This document shows positions 12,198-22,350 of a DNA stretch of 64,000 nucleotides, piece after piece. How positions within the stretch are numbered: position 1 is the first letter of the stretch; the number at the start of each line of letters is the position of its first letter. The notes under the pieces are model-generated. The model was not told where the DNA came from. It did no database searches and worked only from the letters and a program-made list of their open reading frames with translations. Both the position numbers and the translations under genes were made by a program. This stretch comes from Pegoplata infirma (Eukaryota > Arthropoda > Insecta > Diptera > Anthomyiidae), in assembly GCA_963921195.1 (NCBI GenBank), contig OY992537.1, forward strand, positions 130,594,694 to 130,658,693, in the 5' to 3' direction.

Positions 12198-12615
12198 CTA
12201 GAGATGGGCAGATGAGTGATTCACGCGTAATCACGCGTGAGTGTGACCGATTTTAATTTTACTCACGTGATTGTGAGTGAGTGTGAGTGAAGAAAAAAAT
12301 TGCGAGAGTGAGTGTGCGTGAGTAAGAATTTTGCGTGAGTGAGTGTGCGTGTGTGTTTTTCTTTGCGTGAGTTTGCGTGATTTATTTTCTCTTCTTACTC
12401 TCTTTTGTACCAAAAAAAGCAACAACAAATTGTAAACTATGGCTTAATTTAATAGTTCGTCCCAAAAAAGCAAAAAAAATGTAAAATTTCGATTTTTTAT
12501 TAAATAAGTGTTTCGTGAGTGTGAGTCAACGTGAGTGTGATTGAAGCTTCCGTGTGTGCACGTGAGTGTGAATTGTATTAAATTTACTCACGTGATTGTG
12601 CGTGATTCCCTTTTT
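12198..12615. repeat. GTGAGT/GCGTGA-rich element in the loop of L
   Basis: It begins near CTAGAGATGGGC and ends near gcgtgattccc. It consists mostly of degenerate 'gtgagtgtgcgtgagt' repeats with palindromic 'tcacgcgtaatcacgcgtga'. The same flavour of repeat occurs inside family B (about 2890 and 9570) and in Lam intron 1 (about 31185-31520). The 'tagagatggg' end resembles hAT termini, but I could not fix a target duplication. Confidence 0.5.
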
Positions 12616-13263
12616 TGGAAAACGATAAAGATGTCAGAGATAGGAATAACATTTTTCTATCATTAAAAGCTACATCTCAACTAAAATCCTTCTTTGTCAA
12701 AACTTAAAAATGTTTAAAATATTTTTAGTGCACTTAGGACCCCAACGGCTCTAATTTTTTTTTTCGAAAAATTTTTTAGAGCTGAAAGCCTTATTTCACC
12801 ATAATCAAATTTGTTGTCGTTAATAAGTTAATCAAGTGAAACGATTTTTAATTAAAACGATTAAAAAAAAAATGATTGGTTTGTATAAAAAAATATATTT
12901 TTTAGGCCCCGTCGCTTAAGGAAGGTGTGGTCGTAGGGGCGTAAAATGAATCATGAGTAATTTTCAAGTCAAATAGAAAAAAATGAGCGGGTACCGTCTC
13001 AACATTTCCAACATTTTTAAAATAAGGTACAGTTCAATATATGTACATTAGAGTGGCACTTAAAAATTAAATTTTCGATTTTTAATACAGACGGATCGTA
13101 ATATTGTGAAATTGAATGCAAAAATGATTGGGTAAAATTTTCAAGAAAATCGAAGAAGTTTAACCCGTGCCGCTTTGAGGTCAAAGTTTCGGGTTTTGGG
13201 AAAAAGGACTATGACTTCAAAAAAATTCAAAAAATTAATTTTTATAAAATTAATTAAATTATG

Positions 13264-13553
13264 GGCCGCTGTTCCAAAAAAAGTAATTCACATAAAAAAT
13301 GTGAAAATGAAAATTTCCGAATTTTTTTGGTGTTCTAGATTTCACATCCGAATTTCTTTTTCGTTTTATTTCACATAAATAAAATTTGGTGAAAGTAAAA
13401 CGAATGCACTTTTTTCCTTATAATTTTTTTCAATTTTAATTATTCGATTTCAAATTCTAATGAAAACGTGATCAATAAAACACTAAACTTGATTTCATGT
13501 GATTCGGAAATTTTCATGTGAATTGAAAAGTTGTGAAAGACAGAACAGAGGCC
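13264..13553. mobile_element. MITE with 3-bp TSD (family O), copy 1
   Basis: A 290-bp element starting GGCCGCTGTTCC and ending GAACAGAGGCC, with ATG on both sides (13261-13263 and 13554-13556). A second copy at 31707-31983 is flanked by TAA. A 3-bp duplication with GGCC-type ends suggests PIF/Harbinger (inference). The interior repeats 'ttcacatgaaa' in both orientations. Confidence 0.7.
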
Positions 13554-13680
13554 ATGATTTTTTTTATTTAGCATCTACTTAAAATTACTTGAAAAAAAAA
13601 AAATGTCAACTTTCTATGACATCATTAACCCGTTCCAAATTTTAAGCAAAAAATTACCATGAATTTGTGGGGGGTACTTC

Positions 13681-15004
13681 AAATGAGTATTTTCGATTTT
13701 TAAAAATTTTATTAAACAAAATTTTTAAATTTAACATTTCTATAAAAGTCATATATAAAAAAACATCCTAAAGATGAAATTTTCCAACAATTTGGGATAT
13801 CCACCGACACATTTTTTTTGGAACCGTTTGATTTTTGCGAATTTCAAGGAAATTGAAATTTTGGTAATATTTTTTTTTTTTTGTGAAAATCGATTTTCCA
13901 ATAAACTGACCAAATTTGTATTGTTTGTTGCTTCATTTGATCAAAGTAATTCAGTTATGAACTATTAAGTTTACTGGACATCGTTAGCCCATATTGGCAG
14001 GGGGCAAATGTGACCCAACCAGCAAATTTAAAAATTTTTTTTTTGCGATTTTTATTGCTTCAAAATCTTTTTGGTGGTTTATTACATACTTATTTATAGT
14101 GTCCGACCGAATATTCGGCTTTGACATTGGCAAAAAATAAGTATTCGGCTTCGGCCACATTTTTGGCCGAATACTGAATAATTATATAAAATTTGTACTG
14201 ATGTGTTGAAAAATGTTTTTGTGTCAAAAAAATTTTACATAGTGTTTTTCTCGCGAATATTTGGTCGAAGCCGAATATTCGACTCTATTTTCATTATTCG
14301 GCGGAAGCGGATTATTAAAAAAAATATTTATATGTTAAAAATAAGTAAAAAAGTTAACTTCGACTTGACAGAATCCATGAATAATTTTAGTAATTTTTGT
14401 AAAAAAAATTTTTTTTGAGTGTAAATTGCTTTTTGACTGTAAATTTGTTTAAATATTTTTGCTACAAAAACATTTTTCAATACGTTAGTACAAATTTTTT
14501 GATAATTATTCAATAATCGGCCAACTATGTGGGCGAAACCGAATACTGATTTTTGTCAATGCCGAAACCAAATATTCGTTCGGACACTATAAATTAGTAT
14601 GTAATAAAACACCAAAAAGATTTTGAAGCAATAAAATTCTCAAAATTATAGAAAAAACTTTAAATTTGCTGCTTGGGTCATATTTGCCCCCAATATGGGT
14701 TAACGATGTCCAATAAGGTTAATAGTTCATAACTGAATTACTTTGATCAAATGAAGCAACAAACAATACAAATTTGGTCAGTTTATTCGAAAATCGATTT
14801 TTTTTTGTGAAAATATTACCAAAATTTCAATTTCCTTGAAATCCGCAAAAATCAAACGGCTCCAAAAAAAATGAGTCGGTGGATATCCTCAATTTTTTGA
14901 AAATTTCATCTTTAGGATGTTTTTTATAAGTGACTTTGATAGATATGCTAAATTTAAAAATTTTGTTTAATAAAATTTTTAAAAAATGGAAAATACTCAT
15001 TTGA
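13681..15004. repeat. Giant palindrome (P), about 400-bp arms
   Basis: Left arm 13681-14097 and right arm about 14595-15004 are inverted copies. Both carry 'aaacatcctaaagatgaaat', 'tgatcaaagtaattcagtta' and 'gcttcaaaatctttttggtg' or their mirror images. The centre is occupied by the palindromic insert Q. No protein frame of interest is present. The surrounding sequence, with a 'cattagagtggcac' end at about 13045 and an 'aacaccctaat' end at about 19055, may be the real boundaries of the carrier transposon (inference). Confidence 0.8.
14099..14587. mobile_element. Palindromic insert (Q) at the centre of P
   Basis: It starts GTGTCCGACCGAATATTCGG and ends with an inverse ending ttcggacac. The subterminal sequence repeats 'gccgaatactgaa'-like motifs in both halves. 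It sits exactly at the symmetry axis of P (tatttata | tataaat), so its target duplication cannot be told from the palindrome. Related 'ggccgaaaccgaatattg' sequence occurs at about 41900-41960 inside a hAT element. Confidence 0.65.
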
Positions 15005-15380
15005 AACACTCATAATGTTTCAATCTGATAAATAGTTTGAAAGTTACATTTTTAGCATTTTTTTTTTTTTTTTTGCAAATACTATTTACCGATATTTTCA
15101 AAATGGCAATATCTTGAGAACCAGTCATTTGATATCAAAATCTTTACAAAATTTGTGTTCAGCATGGCAAATGCAATAAGATATGTGGTCTAATTTTTTT
15201 TTAAATTTTTTTTGAAATTTACATGGGAGTTGGCATTTATTTTCACCAAAAAAATATGTACTTTGAGTTAGCAGAATAACAAAAATGGATGTAGGTTAGA
15301 TTAGGTTAGGGTGGCGGTGTCCGATTGACACCTCGCATAGACCTCTTGGTCCATAGCGGTACCACAAAACTTTTTTTCCG

Positions 15381-16439
15381 CTAGCGGTGCAAGTTAAACA
15401 CGTTCAAAGTCATTGCGAATCTTTTCAATATCCTAAGATCCATTTGCGTTATATCCTCCAAAGTACCGAAACTTATCTGACTGGTAATGGATCGGCGACT
15501 CCTTGCCACAGCTGGGCAGTGACAAAGTATGTGTTCTATCGTTTCATCTACTCCTGGTGAAGCGCATCTTTTACAACTAGCGTCTGAAGTAAGTCCAATA
15601 TTCTTGGCATGGATGCCGATAAGACAATGACCAGTTATTATCCCAGTCAGAGCTCGGCATTCCCTTCTCGTAAGTGATAGTAGATATTGAGTTTTCCCTT
15701 GATCATAAGTTGGCCACAAAGTTCTGCTGATTTTGCATGTTGTCAGTTCTCTCCACCTCCTGTTTGCCTTTGCAACATTGATGGAATTCCGTTTAAGTTT
15801 ATAGTGTTGAAGTGGTGGTAAAACTGGCACCATGGTACCTAAACCATCAGCTCCAAGTTTTGCGAGTTCATCTGCCTTTTCATTTCCCTGTATTCCGTTG
15901 TGTCCTGGTACCCATAATAAATTAACCTGGTTGTGTAGACACAGCATCTGCAAGTTCTCGTAACATTGTAAAACTATTTTAGATTTAATATAATATCCTT
16001 GAAGAGCCTTCAAGGCGGCCTGACTATCTACGTAAAAATTTATGGTTGTTCCCTTGGTTTCCCTGATATGTTCCACAGCTTTAGTTATGGCAACTATTTC
16101 AGCCTGAAATATGCTCGTGTCCAAAGGTAGGTTAAAAGAAAAGTTCTGGTTTTGTTCCACGTTCGTAAAACCCGCGCCTACTCCATGCGTTTGTTTGGAT
16201 CCGTCGGTAAAGATATTTACGGTGTCTGCAGGGGTGTCCTGCCAGTTAGACCAATATTCTCGAGTTGGAAATCTTATTTCATATTTCCGGTCGAAAAATA
16301 GTTTGGGCACTAAGTAATCCGAATCAATATTATTTATATTGTCCATGTTACTGTGTCCAAAATTGCGAAACTTAAACCAATTTGACTCTTTGAGTCTAAA
16401 GGTGCATACAGACGACGCAATAATATGTACAATATTCAA
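15381..16439 (-). pseudogene. Retrotransposon RNase H domain with zinc-knuckle-like tail
   Basis: The C-terminal part of the element's polyprotein. RNase H would remove the RNA strand after first-strand synthesis. Visible motifs: NIFTDGSKQ (first catalytic Asp), FQAEIVAITKAV (Glu), NFYVDSQAALKAL (Asp) and a final GNEKADELAKLGA block. Near the end comes a cysteine/histidine cluster, CKRCASPG...HILCHC, typical of LINE tails. The apparent start (16439) is not real. It lies inside the 150-bp MITE, and without that insert the frame is continuous with the reverse transcriptase upstream. Stop codon at 15381-15383. No stop interrupts this part. Confidence 0.88.
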
Positions 16440-16551
16440 TTATATTGATGGTGTGTGGGTAAGATTGACCATTGTACAATCGTCAATATTACCCACACAC
16501 CTTCAATATAATTGAATATTGTACATAATATTGCGTCGTATGTAGGTACCT
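16402..16551. mobile_element. 150-bp hairpin MITE inside the retrotransposon
   Basis: A near-perfect palindrome with ends GGTGCATACAGACGACGC and GCGTCGTATGTAGGTACC, flanked by the 5-bp direct repeat TAAAG (16397-16401 and 16552-16556). It lies between the reverse transcriptase and RNase H coding parts. Removing the 150 bp and one TAAAG (155 nt) brings the two frames back into phase, which independently confirms the boundaries. The core arms read 'gtacaatattcaattatatt' and its inverse. Superfamily unknown. Confidence 0.88.
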
Positions 16552-18517
16552 TAAAGCAAGCCTTGTAAGCTTCACCTTTCGCAAAAACGTCAATTGGTAT
16601 AAGGTGCAATAAGGCGTCAATAGAGTTGGCCGATGTTGTTCTCAAAGCTCCTGTAATACTACATCCCATAAGCCGTTGAAGTCTTTGAAACTGCTTTAGT
16701 ACCACATCCCTTTCAAGTGCCTTATACCAGACTAACACTCCGTATAGTAAGATTGGTCTTACTACTGAAGTATAAATCCAGTACGTTACTCTAGGCTCTA
16801 AACCCCAGGTACTACCGAACATTTTCTTACACGCGTAGTAAGCATTGTTAGCCTTTTTTATTCTCTCAACTGTGTTCATTTTCCAAGAGAGCTTACTGTC
16901 CAAAATCACTCCTAAAAATTTCGCATGAGGGGATTGTGGAATCTCAACTCCACCGACACGAATCTTCCTAAAATTTGGGATCTTATACTTTCTCGTAAAA
17001 AGAACTATTTCGGTCTTTTTTGGGTTAACGTTGAGTCCGTTATCTGATGCCCACTTCCATACCATATTCAGTGACCCTTCAAGTAAATCGGTTATCGTGT
17101 CCGGATATTTCCCACAGGACAATATTACGACGTCGTCCGCATAAGCGATGGTTGAAGTTCCCAGTTTTTTCAGTATAGGGTCTACCACTAACAGCCAGAG
17201 TAAAGGTGATAAAACTCCGCCTTGCGGTGTACCCCTAGTCGCGTAACGTGAGGCCTTAGCATGACCCCATTCAGCGGTAATTTCCCGATTGGAAAGCATT
17301 CGTTTAACCCACATGATTATGCAGTGACTAATAGATGCATTGTTCATCGCATCAATTATTGACTCCGTATTCACGTTATTAAAAGCGCCTTCAATATCAA
17401 GAAATGCTGCCATGGCATATTCTCTATATTCAAGAGATGTCTCTATCCTCTGTACTAACGAATGGAGTGCTGTTTCTATGGATTTACCCTGCTGATAAGC
17501 ATGTTGCGAATCCGATAGAAAGTTTGGCGCCAGGTTAGCCCTTATATGTAAATCCAATAATCTCTCTAGAGTTTTCAGTAAAAACGACGTCAAACTAATC
17601 GGTCTGTAATCCTTAGCGGTCGCGTGGTTAATTTTACCACTTTTAGGTAAGTACGTTATAATGGCCTTTCGCCATGCGATAGGTATGTAACACAACCTTA
17701 AACAGGCATGGAAAATTGTCAATAAGTATGGCGTTATGCCATTAGCAACATTTTGCAACATGGCAGGTATAATACCGTCTGGTCCAGGCGATTTGTATGG
17801 TTGAAATGAACTTAATGCCCATTTTACACGATCGGTGGTTAAAAGATGTTCAGGAATTTCCAAAATAACTTCTAGATTTGCGTTCTCCGGTATCGGATCC
17901 GTGGTACATCCCGGAAAGTGTGTTCTCAAAAGAACATCGAGTGTTTCCTCTGCGCTTTCAGTCCAGTTATCATCGTCTCGTTTTAACAAAATAGGTGGAA
18001 CACTTTTTTTTGACAAAATTTTTCTTAGTCTGGCGGCTTCCGTAGTGTGCTCTATACTACTACACACTTTTTCCCAGCTGGTTTTCTTAGATTTTCTTAT
18101 TAACTTTTTAAAAGCTTTTAGCTCCGTTCTATAAAGCGCCCAGTTATCATCAGAATTATTACGCCTAGCGAGTTTAAAACTTTCCTGAACAGTGTTTCGT
18201 ACTTTCGACAATTCCTTTGACCACCAAGGGGGTTGTTGTCTTTTGCGCGTATATCTTATCGGACAAGACTTTTCGAAAGAGTTCCGTAAGATTTTTGTTA
18301 CATTATCATTTAATATTTCTACATCCTCATGACTTGAAATAACAACATTCGGCAGATCTGTTAGTTCCTTGCTTACTAATTCCCTAAATTTTTCCCAGTT
18401 GGTCTTTTCAGGGTTTCTATAGGATTTGTTTGATCTAGGTAAATTTATCTCGACTTTAAAGGCTAAATATTTGTGGTCTGAGCAAGAAGCCCTATCAAGA
18501 ATTCTCCACTCAGCCAC
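16436..18517 (-). pseudogene. Retrotransposon reverse transcriptase (with end of endonuclease)
   Basis: This frame begins with the last piece of the endonuclease, where ASCSDHKYL holds the SDH motif, and goes on to a full LINE reverse transcriptase. In order: KDYRPISLTSFLLKTLE, QHAYQQGKSIETAL, AAFLDIEGAFNNV (first catalytic Asp), GTPQGGVLSPLLW and IAYADDVVIL (the YADD box, at 17132-17143), followed by a thumb-like region. The enzyme would copy the element's RNA at a nicked target. The upstream start is not genuine: the frame is joined to the preceding one by a single-base frameshift at about 18530. The tail of this frame, after about 16556, is read from the inserted MITE. Confidence 0.92.
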
Positions 18518-18530
18518 GTTTACATCGGGT

Positions 18531-18785
18531 TTACCTGCATAGTGTTAAATCTAAAACGTTTTGGCTATTGTGTCCTATATACGTTGGTTCTGAACCAATG
18601 TTTGCGATATTTATATCTGTATCTTTTATAAATTGAAGTAAATCTTCGCCCCTATTATTTATATCAGGAGAGCCCCATAAAGTGTTGTGTGCGTTTGCAT
18701 CACAACCTATTATAATGTACTCACCCTTTTTGCCGCGTATAAGTGTTTGCAGATCGACTGGTGGTGAGTCCTTATCGTGCGCCAT
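18531..18785 (-). pseudogene. Retrotransposon AP-like endonuclease, truncated
   Basis: The middle to late part of an exonuclease/endonuclease/phosphatase-fold domain. IIIGCDANAHNTLWGS carries the conserved Asp and Asn, and NVLDLTLC is the strand before the final SDH motif, which now lies in another frame. In-frame codons continue upstream of the ATG to about 18820 (the stretch just before it reads NFISSY), so the ATG is internal and the true N-terminus was lost in the 5' truncation. The stop at 18531-18533 comes from a 1-nt indel: the next frame continues the domain at once. Confidence 0.85.
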
Positions 18786-18837
18786 ATAGGAGGAGATAAA
18801 ATTTATTGTCCTATTCCCGAGTAAAAAAATGGATGTA

Positions 18838-19191
18838 AAACGACAACAAATTATTTTTTTGCTCTGAAATTTTTATGACAGATAGGTATTGCATAGGGGA
18901 GCTATTTCCCATCGGAAACTCATTTCGGTCAAGGTTGAGTTGGCATATTTTGAATTGGGGATTGCGAAATTTTTTTTAAATATAGAAAAGGGGTAGCGAA
19001 ACAAATGTTAGTGAGAAGCCCTGAGTTAAAAAAAAAATGATTTTTCAACGAAACACCCTAATAAATATGTATGCAAACATTAGAGTGGTTTAAAATAAAA
19101 AAATGTTTTTAGTTCTCACCCCCTCATTTTATGTAATTTGGTGCAAAAAGCTTTGCCTAATTTTTTTAGATTTTTAAAAAAATGTTTACAA
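18838..19191. other. Intergenic between retrotransposon and family A
   Basis: No gene. At about 19040-19060 'gaaacaccctaat' may be the far end of the carrier of palindrome P, and 'cattagagtgg' at about 19079 starts another carrier that seems to hold the three family A elements that follow. Both are inferences from the repeated 'ttagagtg' terminus. Confidence 0.35.
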
Positions 19192-19783
19192 CACTCAGAA
19201 AATTATGTAAGTTCCCAAGCAGAAATTGACGACGGTTATAAAAAAAAAGCGTTCTGAAAGCACTGTAACAAAAAAAGAACGTTCTCAAAACGTTATTTTC
19301 GAACGCTTTGCGAGCGTTTTCGAAAAACGTTCTGAAAGCACTGTAACAAAAAAAAAAGCATTCTCAAAACGCTTTATTCGAACGCCTTGAGAGCGTTTTC
19401 GAAAAGCGTTTTGAAAGCACTTTATTAACAAAATACATGTTCGTTTCAAAATTAAATGGTTTAAAAGCAGTTTTTGCAAACGTTTTTAAATTTTTTTCGT
19501 AGTACATACAAGTATAGTATTTTTTTAGATTATACTCAATTTTAATCAAATTGTTATAAAAACATTTTGTTAAATCAAATTAAATAATTTTTTCCTACCA
19601 CCACATTGAAAACGCAAAATTTTGAAAACATAAAACATTTTTTAATTTGTAAATCTATTTTAAGTTTTATTATTATCATTTATGCAAAAGAGTTATAGCA
19701 ATAGTTTCGTTATAAAATTTACAAATAATGCATTTAACTTCTACAATATGCACACTGACTTCAATAACATCTTCACGTAAATT

Positions 19784-20035
19784 TTAAACGTTATAAAGTC
19801 CTATTTCTTTTGATGGAATTGGATAGACAAAATAATCGTTTATTTCATTAAAGATGTTGCCTTTTAAATATATATTATCACATGTGTGTTTAGATCGATT
19901 TGTACTAAAAATTTGGTTTACTATCATAATATTTCCATAACTAAGTAGAATTGCGTTATCAGGATGGGATGCAGTAATTTTGAAACCATGAATATTAATA
20001 AAAGAAAACACAACTTTTGTTTCAGTGGATTCCAT
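19784..20035 (-). pseudogene. Transposase C-terminal fragment (CCCA element)
   Basis: An 83-codon frame after the transposase core, read on the same strand and separated from it by about 30 bp and a stop. The sequence GFKITASHPDNAILL...ILLSYGNIMIV and FNEINDYFVYPIPSKEIG resembles the small C-terminal beta-rich domain that, as I recall, follows the core in this transposon protein type in insects and cnidarians. It is probably the tail of the same gene after decay. Function unproven. Confidence 0.5.
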
Positions 20036-20063
20036 TACTTTGCCAAGAGAATACTTTTAGTTT

Positions 20064-20653
20064 TTAGGGATTGTTCCGAGAGTTAACAATCGATTTTAAG
20101 TACCCCAGACTGTTTTCAAAATCAATAGCAGAGAACTGTGATATTGGTGCCCCCATATTTACTTCATCATCTGCGATATGAATGAGATTGTGAATATTCA
20201 TTGTTTGGCAATTAGGACCATAAAAATGTGGCATACATTCCACAAATCTTCTTAATATTTCCTTTGCATAATTTGCTTTTAGAGTAGCTAATTCATTTGA
20301 TGACAGAATACGGCAAGCTGTAAATAGAATTAAAAAATGCCTGTACTGGTCATATTCCATTACATTTTTTAAAATTATAGCTCCACCATATAGCAAAAAA
20401 AACTAAATTGAGTGACTTTCCAATTTCCAATATCAAATAAATCAAAAATTTTTCTTTGAAACTCTGACGGTATGTCTCTTGATATATTTGTGAAGTTTTG
20501 TTGTAACTTCGCAACATTTTCATCAGAAATGAAGGAAAATGATTTCTTGATAATCGTTTTTTGCAATAAATGTTTGCTTATACCAAGATACAACATATGC
20601 ATTTCATCTAGTACGACAGATTTTACCACGTCAAAATTAACGATGTTGAGCAA
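20064..20653 (-). pseudogene. Degenerate transposase core (CCCA element)
   Basis: Two overlapping frames (20653-20375 and 20396-20064) form one protein if a single T is restored in the T8 run around 20393-20400. The first carries VVLDEMHMLYLGISKH and the second carries NIHNLIHIADDEVNMG...FSAIDFENSLGYLKSI. The pattern Asp-x-Met-His...Tyr-Leu-Gly, then His-x-Leu-x-His...Asp-Asp...Phe-Ser-Ala...Phe-Glu-Asn, is what I know from a transposon-encoded protein family common in insects and Hydra and related to CACTA-type transposases. The N-terminal catalytic region is missing, since frames upstream of 20653 are closed. The copy cannot make enzyme. Confidence 0.65.
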
Positions 20654-21766
20654 TTTTTACAAAAATTAGCCGCTGGCTGGCTGCATGCAGTAAAGGACAG
20701 AATGGGAGGAAGAAAGTCCCTATAAATAAATTAGTTTGCTTTTTTATGAAGTTTACCTTTACCTTTATTTACTAAAATACTTTTATAAAAAAAATATCTA
20801 CAATTAACGAATAAAGAAAAATATCTGCTTTATATGAAGTCCTTTAAAGTACTGTTTTTTCTTATTTCAATCGCTGGAAAATATCTTTAATTTTTGTATT
20901 TAAGCTCTTTATAAGTGCTTTACTTTTGGTTTTTAAAGCGCTTTCATGACTTTTAACAAAACGTTCTGAAAGTACTTTTCTAAAACGCTTTTAAAACGCT
21001 TTAAACCTAGCGTAGATCGATGTTATCATTCGGATCATCTGAAAGCGCTTTCAAGATGGTAAATGGAACGCTTGTAGAACCGTTTACAACGCTTTCACAG
21101 CGCTTTTGCGATTGTATTTTTCTGACTGGGTTACTACATGTTAGTTGTTTGTATATTTTACAGTAGTTAGTTCTTTTCAACTACAAAGTCAGTTGTTTTT
21201 ATATGAAAAATATTAAACAACTATTTCTGTTAGTTGTTTTAAGTCGTTTTTTTTGAACAACTAACCAAAAAGTACTGTGATGTAGTAACAGTTATTTAAA
21301 GTAGTTAATTTTATTTTTTATCTCTGAAAAATTTCCAAAGTTTTTTTCCCTAAAATAAAAATAAATTTTCGTTTTTTAATTTTTCACAACTTCTTAAAAA
21401 AAAAATGGTCTCCATTTTTTTTTTTTTTTGAAAAATATTTTGAAAAAAAAAATTATATATTGATTGTTTTATTTTTACTACATTTTAGTAGTTTTGACTA
21501 CAAATGTAAGTAGTTTTTACTACATAAGTCAGTTGTTTTTTGTCAGTTAAAATAACTAACATTGTTAGTTGATTTAACTGAAAAAGTAGTTGACCCCAAA
21601 TTAACTTATAAAGTAGTTATTTTAACTGACTTTTTCAGTTGATTTTACTAACATAATTTTTTGAGTGAACTGTTACGCGCATCATTTTGCATCCGTAGTG
21701 CATATAAAAAAAACAATCTTTTTTTTCTGTGGTCTCATCCCCTGATTTAATGTTATTTGGTGCAAA

Positions 21767-22330
21767 CACTCAAAAAATTATGTTAGTAAAATCAACTGAA
21801 AATGTCAGTTAAAATAACTACTTTGTAAGTTGTTTTGGGGTCAACTACTTTTTCAGTTAAATCAACTAACAATGTTAGTTATTTTAACTGACAAAAAACA
21901 ACGGACTTATGTAGTAAAAACTACTTACATTTGTAGTCAAAACAACAAACATGTAGTAAAAATAATTTATATTATATATAATTTTTTTTTTTTAAAAAAT
22001 TTTTCAGAAAAAAATTTTTTTCAAAGTTTTTTTTTGAAAAAAAAAAAGCTGTGAAAAATAAAAAAAACGAAAATTAATTTTTATTTTTTTGGAAAAAACT
22101 TTGAAAATTTTTCAGAGATAAAAAAAATAAAATTAACTACTTTAAATAACTGTTACTACATTACAGTAATTTTTGTTAGTTATTCAAAAAAAAAAAACTT
22201 AAAATAACTAACAGAAATAGTTGTTTGATATTTTTCATACAAAAACAACTGACTTTGTAGTTGAAAACAACTAACTACTGTAAAATATACAAACAACTAA
22301 CATGTAGTAACTTACATAATTTTCTGAGTG
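21767..22330. mobile_element. Family A element, copy iii (complete, 564 bp)
   Basis: The shortest intact copy, CACTCAAAAAATTATGT...ACATAATTTTCTGAGTG, flanked by AA on both sides. It has no insert, so it serves as the reference for the empty sites of B2 and of the CCCA element. The 74-codon frame within it is not a gene. Confidence 0.88.
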
Positions 22331-22350
22331 AAGGGAAGGGAATGATTACA

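Larger units (their letters stand above)
11318..13029. mobile_element. Large foldback element (L), about 1.7 kb
   Basis: The left arm starts around 'cccttattttgg' at 11321 and the right arm ends around 'ttttaaaataagg' at 13028. Both arms carry 'gacggtacccgctcattttt' and 'cgcccctacgaccac' in inverted order. The mirror symmetry continues inward ('ttattaacgacaa...' against '...ttgtcgttaataa'; 'ctttgacatctttac' against 'aaagatgtcagag'), so most of the element is one hairpin. The left arm has been lengthened by the family A-like element at 11509, and the loop holds a GTGAGT repeat. Confidence 0.7.
15294..18824 (-). mobile_element. LOA/I-group non-LTR retrotransposon, 5'-truncated
   Basis: A 3.5-kb element on the minus strand, bracketed by the 13-bp direct repeat AAAAATGGATGTA at 15281-15293 and 18825-18837, the usual mark of target-primed insertion. 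It carries the end of an AP-type endonuclease, a reverse transcriptase and a C-terminal RNase H with a zinc-finger-like tail. That order points to the I/LOA side of the LINE tree. The 5' end is missing: the frame begins within the endonuclease domain. The 3' end (minus strand) is a short untranslated region closing in a TAACCTAATCTAACC-type tail. It is inactive because of one frameshift and one nested MITE. Confidence 0.9.
19214..21130. mobile_element. CCCA...TGGG transposon with decayed transposase
   Basis: A 1.9-kb element nested in family A. The left end is CCCAAGCAGAAATTGACGAC and the inverse of the right end is CCCAGTCAGAAAAATAC. The duplication is TT (or GTT). Next to both ends are many short 'aacgctttcaaaagcgtt'-like repeats in both orientations, a CACTA-type subterminal layout. 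The middle encodes a broken transposase on the minus strand. A second element with the same ends but no transposase is at 48409-49283. I place it near the CACTA/Mirage/Chapaev group from TIR style, short duplication and subterminal repeats; this is inference. Confidence 0.8.
19192..21667. mobile_element. Family A element, copy ii, carrying a CCCA...TGGG transposon
   Basis: The ends are CACTCAGAAAATTATGT and ACATAATTTTTTGAGTG, with AA on both sides (19190-19191 and 21668-21669). It lies in inverse orientation to copy i. After 'gtaagtt' it is interrupted by 19214-21130 and resumes with 'ttactacatg'. Other copies show 'gtaagttactacatg' (or its complement) uninterrupted. Confidence 0.85.

Noticed and set aside
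12231..12428. Thr/His/Ser-rich minus-strand frame
   Set aside because: Translation of the GTGAGT simple repeat.
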